In this document: positions 13,822-23,860 of the stretch, in pieces
Layout: every line of letters starts with the position of its first letter
Position numbering within the stretch: position 1 is the stretch's first letter
Source of the DNA: Coffea arabica
Lineage: Eukaryota; Streptophyta; Magnoliopsida; Gentianales; Rubiaceae
DNA length: 64,000 nucleotides
Assembly (NCBI RefSeq): GCF_036785885.1
Contig: NC_092329.1
Span: 6,324,001-6,388,000 of the forward strand
Direction of reading: 5' to 3'
Made by a program: the position numbers and the translations under genes
Notes under the pieces: generated by a model
Seen by the model: the letters and a program-made list of their open reading frames with translations, nothing else
Told to the model about the DNA's origin: nothing
The model's database searches: none

Positions 13822-14496
13822 ATGAATTACCTAGAAGACTCATTCCAGGGCATAGCTCTAGACTTGGGCGATTGCATTGGAACGGAGAGTTGTGTTGATC
13901 TAAGAAGTGACATTGATCAAGAATTTTGCATGGTCCAAAAGACCCGTGGCAGGAGAGGGAATCAACGGCTGGAAAGAACGGAGAAAGAGTATCCGCCGCC
14001 GATACCGTGGCTGGCACGCACCGAAAACTTGCCATCCCACATGCCCTGGATTATGAAACGGTATTACACTGACGACGGGAGGTTAATAATCAAGGAGGAG
14101 AAAGTTAAACGGCATGAATATTTCCAAGCGAATCGGTCCGATGGCCGTCTAACTCTTCATCTTGTCCCTTTGGACGACGACGTATTGGACGATGATTGCG
14201 ATGAGGAAGAGTTTGAGGTTGCATGTGATTGGGATAGTGATGGGATGATCAGCGGTAGGGATGATTTTGATGGTGAGACGGATGACCATCGGACGATTGT
14301 GCAGGAAGAATCAAGAAACAAGAAATCTGAGTCTTGCATGGATAATGGAGGGGGTGCAATAGTAGGTGGTGACCGTGGCGGCGGTGGAGGCGGTAGAGGG
14401 CAATGTTATATGTATAGTAGTAGTTTGGGTAGGAATTCTTGTATGTTAGGTGCAGGTGGGTTGGCGGTAGCAGCGGTTAGGCCTGTTCATACTTGA
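13822..14496 (+). CDS. FAF: FANTASTIC FOUR (FAF) family protein, single exon
   Basis: A 224-aa plant-specific protein. The FAF domain covers about residues 57-118 and shows the family signatures YPPPIPWLARTENLPSHMPW, KRYYTDDGRLIIKEE and HEYFQANRSDGRLTLHLV. It is followed by a strongly acidic segment (about 116-170, rich in Asp/Glu), a glycine-rich run near 185-200 and a C-terminus ending RPVHT. The N-terminal CIGTESCVDL motif is also typical of the family. Arabidopsis FAF proteins repress WUSCHEL and modulate shoot meristem size; that role is inferred here by family. The first ATG is in frame with the domain, and no intron is needed. TATA-like CTATATTTAT lies at about 13648 and 13689. Confidence 0.92.
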   Translation: MNYLEDSFQGIALDLGDCIGTESCVDLRSDIDQEFCMVQKTRGRRGNQRLERTEKEYPPPIPWLARTENLPSHMPWIMKRYYTDDGRLIIKEEKVKRHEYFQANRSDGRLTLHLVPLDDDVLDDDCDEEEFEVACDWDSDGMISGRDDFDGETDDHRTIVQEESRNKKSESCMDNGGGAIVGGDRGGGGGGRGQCYMYSSSLGRNSCMLGAGGLAVAAVRPVHT

Positions 14497-15564
14497 CTAG
14501 TTCGGCATTGTTGTCCATTCTTCTGGGAAAGTAGGGAGAGATGGTTTCTTCTTTTTATTTCCTTTAATCTTTTGTTATTTTGATTTTTTGATTTATGTTT
14601 AGATTATGGGATCTTTGATGATTTTTTCATATGTTGCTTAGTTTTAATCAATATTAAAGCTAGTTCTCCATTTTAGTTTTGTCAAATTACTTGCGGATTA
14701 TGAGGGGGTCTCTCATGCATGTTTTAGGGCAGTGCTGTGGACTGTGGCTTGTAAGCTGTAAATCATAAACAGAGGACTTTGCGTTTAGGAGGGGGGAAAA
14801 TGGTGACAGCCCTTTTCTAAAAAAGGAGAGAGGGGGGTGGGGGGTTGGGAGGGAAGGCCGGAAGGGAGAAGGAAAAAACATGGGAAATTCTGGCTCTCAT
14901 GGATCAAGAAAGCCTCGCAACAGTAAACAAGTCGGGAAACAATGAAATGGAAGAAGGAAAAATTACTACTAACTATGGTAAATTAACAGTGAGCTTTGCT
15001 GGAAATTGCTGGAAAGCATTTTGTAGCATTATATCATGGGAATGATTCCTTTGCAGTAAGATTGTCATTAAATCATTTTTTTTAGAGAAAAAAAAAGAGG
15101 GAAAATATCATTAAGTAACACCCCTGATCCATGAATGGTATAATCATCTGGATACCAGTCTGGACTTGAATCAACCTCTTTATGTGCCACACGGTCAATA
15201 ATTAATTTCTTAGCATTTAGGCAATATCTTGATTTTTGATTTGAAAAAAAAAAAGAAATAAAAGGGGGTTATCCATTGCGAATAAATCTAGCATTTGTTG
15301 TACATTTTTCTTTCTCGGTTATTTAACTCGTATCCTCAATGACTAGACAACAAAAAGCGGTGCTGACTTGTTTTCGGAAGCATTCACTTCAATTCAACTG
15401 TTAAATATTCCCATCTGCAATTGCATGCCAACTTGTGAATTAAATGTCACCTTCTGGGGTTTTCCGTATTTGCTGGACAGCTCAAATTAATCAATGTAAC
15501 CTGCTTAATCTACATATTCCGTTCAGAGTTTGATTAGCAAGCAATTAATCAGTAGAACTTATTA
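14497..15564. other. FAF 3' flank and spacer
   Basis: Likely 3' untranslated region, then a G-rich stretch near 14790-14870 that is GA/GGGG-rich, and AT-rich spacer. No further gene was recognised. Confidence 0.45.
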
Positions 15565-15572
15565 GTTTATAC

Positions 15573-16240
15573 TTTTAGGTTCCGTTTGATAAAACTGAAT
15601 CTGAATTCTGAAGTTTGAATTCTGAAATCTGAATACTGAAACAATTAATTTGCTGAATTTTAAGCACTGAAAAAAATATATAAATGTCTGAATTTTAATG
15701 CTAAACCTATTTCTACTGTTTGATAAATATTTATAGCTGAATGCTTAATAAGTTTAATTTGACAATTTTGCCCTTATATCCTTTCATTCAAAAAAGAAAT
15801 AGAATCTATGATTTAATTAGTTTAAAATTGTTAGGTATGAAAATGACAATATTTATTTTTAAATCAAATTAATATAAAAGATGAAATATATTAATTAGGA
15901 GTATGGAGAAGATGTGAAAGTCATTAAAAAGGGAGAAAAGAGAAACTAAAAATCGTTAGATAGAGAATATTATGTTGTTTAATTAGATAAGAATTTTGAA
16001 CATAATTAACAAACAATGGTAGATTTGGTAGATAAGATAAGGTAGTTGAAGTAATTCTATTGATTCTTATCAGAATTAAGCATTCAGTTAGGATTCTTGT
16101 GCTGAAAAAAATACACACAGGTTCAGCACTGCTTAACAAGTTCAGCAAATAGATTTTCATTTATCAAACATTCAAAACATCTGAATGTCTGAAAAAATTC
16201 AGATTCGGCACTTTTTTATGTTATCAAACAGACCCTTAAC
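15573..16240. mobile_element. hAT-type MITE, about 668 bp
   Basis: The left end reads TTTTAGGTTCCGTTTGATAA and the right end TTATCAAACAGACCCTTAAC, whose reverse complement matches the left end at most positions. Both ends continue inward into related CTGAATCTGAATT / AATTCAGATTCGG sequence. Flanks are GTTTATAC (15565-15572) and GTTTATAG (16241-16248), an 8-bp duplication with one mismatch. The interior is AT-rich and non-coding. Confidence 0.75.
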
Positions 16241-16952
16241 GTTTATAGTTCAATTACTTAAAATGATTTGTAGTCCTCACTGCAAGAGCTATGATTATGA
16301 ACACAAACAGTAGCATTCACCTGATTCCTAAATTCATTGTACATTCTAAGGTTTTGTAGTTAATTAAACACTCCCTTAATATGCCATTAAACGTTAATAC
16401 GCATATAAAAAGTCTAATTCTCCAAAAAAAAAGAAGGCTTATAGCATCTTTAGTACGTATTTTCTAATGTTATATAGATAGCTAAAATCTAAACACAATT
16501 AGTAACCCCGTTTAACCATGGGTTGAATGTATTACAGCATGTAGACTTCTTGTTTTGCTCCGTCTATTGCTATTTTTCTTGGCGCCTGAACAATTGGAAT
16601 TCCAAGAAGAAATGGATTAGAAGCTTCGTACTTGAGTCGACAAAAGACCTTGGCACGACATGATTAATTAAGTCCAAAAATTGACCATTAACAAAGTTTT
16701 AGCTGCTCAAGTAATATCGACGAGTAACTAGTTCGTCATTCAACTTTGCATATTATTTTTTGGTTTACAACTAATTTACACCGTGAATTTACATTATATT
16801 TTCAATTTAATTTGTACCCTAAACTTTAATTTTGAACATTTTACATCATAACCTCTTGGATTTGTTCCATTTTTCCTCCAATCAATAATGACATTCGCTT
16901 GAACTAGAGGGCCATATCCACAACGCGCTTTGTTTTGTATGATTGATAGGGA

Positions 16953-17182
16953 TTGTGAGATTTTAACATGTTCAAATATGTTAAATAACTAAAAATTAAA
17001 CATTTGAATTAATTCAATGACATTGAATTTCTCAGGCAAAACTTGTTCTTAAAAATAAATGATAAGTTATTCACTTATCATTTAATGTGATACACACTCA
17101 AATATATTAGATTTACTATTTAACAATTCAACAACTTAATCAATTCAAATTTCAAATTTCAGTTTTCAAACTTCAGTTTTTA
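16953..17182. mobile_element. Degenerate hAT-like insertion inside block A copy 1
   Basis: Sequence present in block A copy 1 but not at the matching point in copy 2 (near 31385-31400). Its right end, CAGTTTTTATCAAATGCACC, resembles the terminal repeat of the hAT MITE at 15573. The left end is not clear, so the limits are approximate. Confidence 0.45.
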
Positions 17183-17591
17183 TCAAATGCACCCGAGAGT
17201 ATATATTGTGTACATAGTCCTTTTTATTAGTTTTAGTGACAAATGTTGTCAATTGAATATAAGTAGAATAAAAGAGAGGTTAAGAAGTGAAGTGTTCAGA
17301 ACTAAAATTTATGGTGTAAAATAATTCAGGGGCGTACAGTAGAATTAGTACTTGTATATATTTTTACAATAAATTCTTCGGAAAGATTTCTTACTAGTCT
17401 AATCTCTCAAATTTTATGGCATCAACAGTCAGCAGATGGAGGAGATATTTTATCATGGCTTGATGAAGGTGGCAGAATGCAGGAGAGAAGAATAACTCTT
17501 CTATCCGTCCGTAACAATTTCCGAGGTTTCTACATAGATTTGTGGATGACGAAGTTTACGTTGCCCGATTGATTTGATTGAGGGTTGATCA

Positions 17592-17828
17592 TCATACTCT
17601 AATGCTAAGATGCTGTACAGCTGCTCCTGGCTGCCACTGTAAATAGTCAGAGCCCATGATTGGCCTGCTGCACTTTTCTCCGTATCCTGTTGTACGAAGT
17701 TCGAAAACTCTCTGCATAATTTTTGGCAGTTGAGGGGTACGAACGTCGATGATTCTGATCACCTGATCGGCTGTTCCATCATCCTCTTCACAAAAAAATC
17801 TCCAGGGGTCCCCGACCCATATCCACAT
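17592..17828 (-). other. Unrecognised conserved open frame in block A copy 1
   Basis: A 78-codon open frame on the minus strand, reading WRFFCEEDDGTADQVIRI, then IDVRTPQLPKIMQRVFELR and GSDYLQWQPGAAVQHLS. The matching frame in block A copy 2 (about 31780-31995) stays open for some 65 codons with only a few substitutions, while flanking DNA is more diverged. I do not recognise the family. It may be an exon fragment of a captured or duplicated gene, or conservation by chance of recent duplication. Copy 2 differs by an 8-base length change at the 5' side, so an intact start is not shared. Confidence 0.3.
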
Positions 17829-17864
17829 CCGGGAAAAAAGGGCAAAACGAATAACTCATGACAC

Positions 17865-18067
17865 ATCCCAAGCCTTCTTAGGCTTGATGGTACGGGAGAT
17901 CAAGGGTTCGAATCTTGCCTCTCACAAAAATTTGTCACAATATGTGACGGTCTTCATTGACCAGTTTCGATGGAGTTTCTACTCACATCGAGTCCCCTCC
18001 CCTTCCCCTCTAGAATAGGCTAGTTTAGGTTATAGGAATTCTATCGTGTCGACAAAAAAAAAAAAAA
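17865..18067 (+). mobile_element. tRNA-derived SINE with 16-bp target duplication and proven empty site
   Basis: A 203-base insertion with a tRNA-like head containing GGGTTCGAATC (Pol III B box) and ending in a run of A. It is flanked by perfect GAATAACTCATGACAC at 17849-17864 and 18068-18083. The duplicate block at about 32021-32036 has a single GAATAACTCATGACAC with no insertion, which is the pre-insertion state. The element therefore inserted after the block A duplication. It ends GTGTCGAC before the poly(A). Confidence 0.93.
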
Positions 18068-18374
18068 GAATAACTCATGACACCTATGAATTACTTTTTA
18101 CTATTTTTTTGTCTTTAACCAGTCGATTAAAACAGGTGTAAAACTCAATTCTACTAGTTGAAACGTTCATTATTCTTTCAGTTCTTTGATTTTCCATGTG
18201 GGAGGAGATATAGTAGTAGGATAAACAAGGTTAGAAGTCCAATCTTATGCTTTAAAAGCAAGAGTTCAAATCAAATATTGTGGCGAATTATGAACACAAT
18301 CCATGTAGCAAAATTTTTCTGTATTTGCTGGAAAAAAAAATGTAAGCATGTTTGGTCGCAAAATAAGTAATTAC

Positions 18375-18705
18375 TAGGGGTGTAAGCGAGTCTAATCAAA
18401 CTAAACACGTTAATATTTAAGTTTGGTTTAATTATTTTAACGAACTTAAAATTTCAAGCCTAGCTCATTTATTTGTCAAACCGAGTTCATATGAGTTTTT
18501 ATCGAGTTCGAGTAACTTGAAATTTTTATATGTAAAATATAATTTTATATTAATCGAACCAAGCTCGAGTCGAGTTTGAAAATTTATCGAACATACAACA
18601 TTGTTCGAATTTTATTTGATTATTTGGCAAAGTAAGTTCGAATGAACTCTCACAAAGCCTAGTTTGATTCAGTTTCGAATAGTTTAGTTCATCGTTCAAC
18701 CTCTA
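18375..18705. mobile_element. MITE-like element in block A copy 1
   Basis: Sequence from TAGGGGTGTAAGCGAGTC to TCGTTCAACCTCTA is absent from block A copy 2, and its ends form an imperfect inverted repeat. It is rich in GAGTTCGAG-type phrases, like the hAT MITE at 10608. A clear target duplication was not found, so the family assignment is tentative. Confidence 0.5.
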
Positions 18706-20145
18706 ATAATGCAAGTAGGTATAATAGCACATTTTAAAACATTTGTTTTATTTTCTTTGGGGTCAGAGAAGATATATAATGCAATGTTGTGCTGTTAGGA
18801 CTAAATAGGCGATGAGCAAGTAAATTGGACTTAAATACATGACGGGATAAGCTTTTATTTCGTTTTCCCCATAGGCAAAAACAGAGTAAATAACATATAA
18901 TTCCATGGCTTTTTGTTGCAATATGCATAAAGATGAGTAAGATAGGTAGGGAGAGGTAAGAGTGATGCATTGATTTTTTTTTTTTTTTTTATTTGGTCAC
19001 AAAAGAGTCCAAGAGAAACAGCTTGGCTTAATTTCTCTTTTGCAATCTTCAAAAAAAAAAAAAAAAAAAAAAAATTTCAGCTCAATGCAAAAAGGTCGTT
19101 GATGATTTAAATGTTAATACATGTTGATAATTGTCTTCAAATCATTATGCATGTATATATGTATCACTCTTCATCCACCCTTCAGATTTATGTGCAACAA
19201 CCAACATACCTATCCTACGTACCCAACTCCTCTCCTCAACTAATACAAACTAGTGATGCCTGTAAGCTTTCTCTAACTGAGTTTTGAAGTTTGAGTATTT
19301 GCTTAGTTTTTTTTTTAATCCAAAGTCCTTCATCTCTCATCTATAGTCAATAGATTAACTTTCCAGCGAAATTTTAAGAGCTACTATACTAAGGTGAAAA
19401 GATCACCACAATTGTCCGTCTTCCATTTGAGAAATACTCTCAATTTGTGAGTGTACATTTCAATCCAAATATTTTATCGCTTTTATTAGCACATATCCTT
19501 TAGCTGCTTAGATTTCCTCTTGTACTGACTTGATTTTTTATAACTGATCTGTGCGCAGCAATTGCCCATCTTCGATTTTATTTGATTATCGAAATGCAAA
19601 TTGAAGGCTATAATAATATCCTAGCCAGAAATTAGTTTCATCTAAATTCAGTCATGAGGTATATATAATACGATTAAGAAGCTCAAGAGGATCTGTTAAA
19701 ATCATTTATTGATATATCAATTTTTTTTTAACTGCACTTCCATAGGTGTTGGACCGTAAACTCGTACAATAGATATGTGTTTTTTTTTCTTTTGTCAGCA
19801 TTATTCCTTTTTAACTGCAAATTACTTTCGAGTTAAAATCTAACGTCACAAACTGATTATTATTCTGTCACCAAGTGTACATTAGAACACCTCATTCACC
19901 GACAATATAAATTGGTTTACTTCACCATTTAATGAATTTGTGTGCTTCCTATAGTAAATTCTAATTACAAATTTTTGTATCTCAGCAAATGCTATGGAAA
20001 AAAATCAAGAAAACCCTCATTACCACAATGAATTGTCCACAAAATGACAAAATTAATTATATAGGACATCATTGTGGTAATATACAAACTTCTAAACATT
20101 TATAGCTTATGTTAATTATTTTTTTTCCGCAGGTAAAATTAAAAA

Positions 20146-20699
20146 ATGGTGAAGTTTGCCAAGATAGCTAGGGAAAGAATAGCCTGATTTTTCTACGGGC
20201 TCTTCCTGTGGGCATCGAGGGCACCTTCATCAATCTGCTCACAGAGCCCCGAAGCACCAAACCACCACGATGGATGAGCACATTGGGCTTGCCTGCGTGT
20301 TTTGCTCGTCGCAGCATAGGGGCGTAAGAGGTGGAAGAATTTTCCATTCATGCAATTTTTTTCCGCCCCTTACGCCACGCTCTAAGATCATCCTTCTTAT
20401 GGCTCTCTCCTTCATCCGTGCTGTTGTGGTCACTCTCTACAAGCAGCGATCTTTTAGACACTGAGAGTGGTGTCCACATATGCAGCGCGGACGATCCATT
20501 GCCATGGAAAGAATTTACCGCGGAATGATTACTCATCCAGAAGACCATTAGAGAAGATGGTTTTACTGTCCATGGACCTCGTTACCATGGACGACTCTCC
20601 GCAAGCTACTCCAACACAACCAAGGAGGAGGGTCAGTTAACACTAGAGGACGAAGGTACTAATGCAGAGACAAAATAGGGGAAAGATGATAAGAATTAG
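20146..20699 (+). pseudogene. Broken FAF-like gene copy
   Basis: Homologous to the open frame at 25402-26133. It begins with the same MVKFA-IARER-type start, but codon 14 is TGA (20185-20187); the intact copy has CGA there, a C-to-T change at a CpG. Relative to the intact copy, about 180 bases that encode most of the FAF domain are missing between CCATGG(A) at about 20500 and GACCATTAGAGAAGATGG at about 20543. Later frameshifts are also present. It is clearly non-functional as a FAF-like protein. Confidence 0.85.
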
Positions 20700-21705
20700 G
20701 GTAGGCGAGCATTCATGGAGGAAGATGGTTGCGGTGCTTCTTTACCTGAGGTTCCTCGAGGAAAAAGGCTAAGAATGGGATGGCACTTGCCCATTTGGAA
20801 TATCCAACAAGTCTTCTTGTTGGCTTAGATATCCTGCAACGTTGAAGAACTATTTAATTGGTTCACTATTTTTTTTTTTGGGAAAAAAAAAAAGGATATC
20901 TCAGCACATTATAATTATCTCTAGGTCATAATATGGTGAAGTAAAAGAAAGACACAATTGAAGAATATGAGACTTTCGTCGAAAGCTCTTCTTAATGTAA
21001 GGAAGGTGGTGGGGATTGTACCTCAGGAATCTTCCCATAAGCACTCTATTCCATTCTCAGCCATTTCTTCCGAGCCCTTTAAGACATAATATTATTTTAT
21101 CTCGTTAGTTCAATTTTTAATCCATAAAATGTGGCAAGTATCAAGTATGGATTTTGTATACAGAGTCAATATTTGGAAAAAGTTTACCAACCATCCCTGA
21201 CGTTTATGTTTGTTTTTGAATTTACACCAACCTTTCTGTTGAGATGAAAGTTGAAAGTTAAAAGGTACTCATATTAGATAAGTAAACTAATATACCCTAT
21301 CAATTACTTTATCACTGAGAAACAAATTTTGTATTGATTTCTATCTGTGTTTTCTTCCTCAAAGCATATTCCAAAATCCTTCAAGACAAAAGTCCTAATT
21401 ATTTCTAAAGTAGAAATTCATGCTTGTACAACCTACAAATTGTGCTATTTTCTTTTAGTTGATAGCATTGAAGAATTAGTTATTTCATTTTCTTACAAAC
21501 TCTTAAATAGGAGGACAGATAATCACAAAATTTCTACATAGGAAAAAATAATTAAAATTCCTCCTGATGACCTCAAAGTGTACCACAAAGTTAAAATAAT
21601 TAAAAGTTTCCAAAAAAAAGAAAATTAGATTACCAACTATTTTGGAGATTGCAATATTGTTTTGGACAGTTTATTTTTTTTTTCATTACTGGGCCAAAAC
21701 ACATA

Positions 21706-22188
21706 GCATCCGATCCTCAGTCCCCTTAAGGAGTCCCTTACCGGACCTTACCCTAAAAATTTGACATTTGTAACAAATTTGACATATGCAAACAATTTAT
21801 TTTTCATAACAGGAGTAATGATTTTTTAGAATTTCAAGTCAAGTAAATCACAGTTATTTAAGAATGATTTTCTAGAATTCTAAGTTGATCACATATATTC
21901 AAATAAAAAAAAAAGGTGTAAAGAGTGATGAAAAGTATCGAATGTTGAGAAGGTTGAGAATAATTCTGATTATGGATTTAGGGTTTATAGATTTTTGTTT
22001 GATGTGATTTCTCATTGGTTGGATCATTGATGCACTAACTGAGTTTCGTAATATTCAAGAGAAGGGAATAGCCAAATAGGTTTTGGGATAGGATTAGGTT
22101 AATGAAATCACATGAATTGTTACAAGTATCAAATTTTTAGGGTGAGGCCTGGTAAGGGAGGTCTTTAAGGGGGTTGAGGATCGGGTGC
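21706..22188. mobile_element. Mutator-type MITE, about 483 bp, with empty site in the duplicate block
   Basis: Long terminal inverted repeats of about 70 bases: the left end begins GCATCCGATCCTCAGTCCCC and the right end finishes GGGGTTGAGGATCGGGTGC (22170-22188). Flanks are AAAACACATA (21696-21705) and AAAACCCATA (22190-22199), a 10-bp duplication with one mismatch, as expected for the MULE superfamily. The matching place in block B copy 2 (about 27905-27940) has CCAAAAGGACTTGCGGGTTC without any insertion. The interior is AT-rich and non-coding. Confidence 0.88.
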
Positions 22189-22491
22189 AAAAACCCATAT
22201 GGGTCCAAAAAAATTTTTTTGAAAGAAATATGGGTCCAAAAAATTGAAGTATATATGATTTTGTCCTACGTTTTCTCTCATAAGGTATCTGAGAAAAGGA
22301 ATTCTAAATTGGGTTTTAATTGGGAATGCCTAACTTATGGAGCATTTTTTTTCCTTCTGACCGTCATATAATAAAGAGCCAATGAAGCTCTTTGATAAGA
22401 TTCTTTGTCTCCTATCTTTTTTTTTTCCCGAAGACTAGAAAAAATGCACTTACTTTGCACATGTATAAAATGAAAGCCCTTCTTTTACTGA

Positions 22492-22660
22492 ATTTAATTG
22501 ATGGAAATAGTTTAGAATAATTCCTTATGAATTTAATTAATGGAAGTAATTCAGAATAACTCAATAACTTATTAGTGGTAAAAGAAGTTGAGGATGTTTT
22601 AGGCATGTAATAATTTCATGAAGGGTATATTAGTGGTAAAAGAAGTTAAGGGTGTTTTAT
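22492..22660. repeat. Two local direct duplications
   Basis: A 34-base unit around TTTAATTRATGGAARTA occurs twice in tandem (about 22492-22560). A 32-base unit beginning TATTAGTGGTAAAAGAAGTT occurs at about 22569 and 22629. Both are imperfect. Function unknown. Confidence 0.55.
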
Positions 22661-22744
22661 GTTGCTGGATGCCTAATCTTCAGTGCGATCTCTTCTTTCA
22701 CGTACATTGAAGTTTTTTGTCTCTTTTCTTACTAATCCTTCGCT

Positions 22745-22850
22745 GCACAATCTTATAGGTTCACTTTGCAATTCCAATGGTTTTCTCAACCTGTACTTTG
22801 ATTTACCATTTATACTGCAAACTTGTTGATAATAACTGCTATGCAACCAA
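22745..22850. repeat. Duplication block C, copy 1
   Basis: Short stretch containing ATAGGTTCACTTTGCAATTC, CTTTGATTTACCATTTAT and CTGCAAACTTGTTGATAA. It is repeated at about 33190-33275, immediately distal to block A copy 2. It indicates that the duplicated region is larger than blocks A and B alone. Confidence 0.7.
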
Positions 22851-23429
22851 GGACGTTATTCAAGGTCGTCAGCTGAAGTTTTTAGGACGTACTAATTAAA
22901 AGTAAGAAATTCGAAACAAGAAATAGAGCTGGTACTCCCCGGGATGATGATCATCCTGGCTTTCGCTAATGTACGTAGGCCTCCAAGACACAACGTTGCT
23001 ACGGGCCTGTGAATAAATAAAGCTACCAGTACCAGTAAACAAATTACGTGGTGCTGATTTCTTGATGCTTGTTGCATGAAAGCAAAAAATTAGTACTTCT
23101 AGTAAAAGGTCTGAATATTATCAAACTTCCACACCTGTATCCATGGGCAATTTTGTTCAGTATCAATTGCTCTTCAAAATTCCCACAACACATACGATTA
23201 TCTATTTCACGCTCTTCCACACCTGTATCCATGGCGAGAACTTGAAATACCAGGAGGTCGACAGTCGTTTTCTTTTTTCTTTCCCCTTGGCTTTGTTTAT
23301 GCAAATGTCATAAAAAAAAAAAAAAGTTCTTTATGATTGATTGGAGATAGAGAATGACAATCTGTTACCACGCAAAAGGTAAATTAGCTGTTGCACACAC
23401 ACACTCACATATGTTTGTACACACACATA

Positions 23430-23860
23430 CAGAAACATATATATGTTTTTCAGAAGACTGTAAAAAAGAAATTAAACCAAGTGGTTTTTCTAGGATTAAT
23501 TTGTAATAATAAAAGTGGGGAAAAAACCCGTAGGATCACCTTCACCTCTCCCTATCTACCTACACGTATATATATATATATATATATGTACGCACACAAA
23601 CATACATGTATATTATGCATCCTCAATCGTTTTGAAGAAAATTGTCAACATGTACTAGAGTTTAAATCATCAAAAATCTCTTTGCATTGAATTGAAATTG
23701 TTTTTATTTGAAGATGACAAAAGAGAAATTAGGCCAAGCGATTTTTCTTGGCCTCATTCGTAACAATAAAAGGAGAAAAAAAAAAACCCAGAGGATCACC
23801 TTCACCTCTCCCTACCTACCCTACACCTCTCCTCAACCGATATAAGATAGTGCAGCCTCT
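23430..23860. repeat. Diverged tandem duplication upstream of block B copy 2
   Basis: About 130 bases around AGGATCACCTTCACCTCTCC occur twice (about 23450-23565 and 23700-23825). A related segment lies inverted at about 18960-19055 beside block A copy 1. Translated, the copies share a KEKLxQxxFLGLIxNN-like phrase, but no copy is a credible gene. A (TA)n run lies at 23567-23589. Confidence 0.55.

Larger units (their letters stand above)
16603..18950. repeat. Segmental duplication block A, copy 1
   Basis: This block is a diverged copy of 30992-32575. The shared sequence starts at CAAGAAGAAATGGATTAGAA and ends in a stretch containing GGGTCAGAGAAGATATATAA. Identity is highest at about 17440-17830. 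Copy 1 carries three insertions absent from copy 2: a hAT-like fragment (about 16953-17182), a SINE (17865-18067) and a MITE-like element (18375-18705). Confidence 0.85.
19190..22350. repeat. Segmental duplication block B, copy 1
   Basis: Diverged copy of about 23800-28020, in the same orientation. It matches through the upstream region (TTTCTCTAAYTGAGTTTT), the FAF-like gene or pseudogene, the downstream CCAACAAGTMTTCTTGTTGG stretch and the distal GATTTTGTCCTAC segment. Copy 1 holds the broken FAF-like gene and a Mutator-type MITE. Confidence 0.85.
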
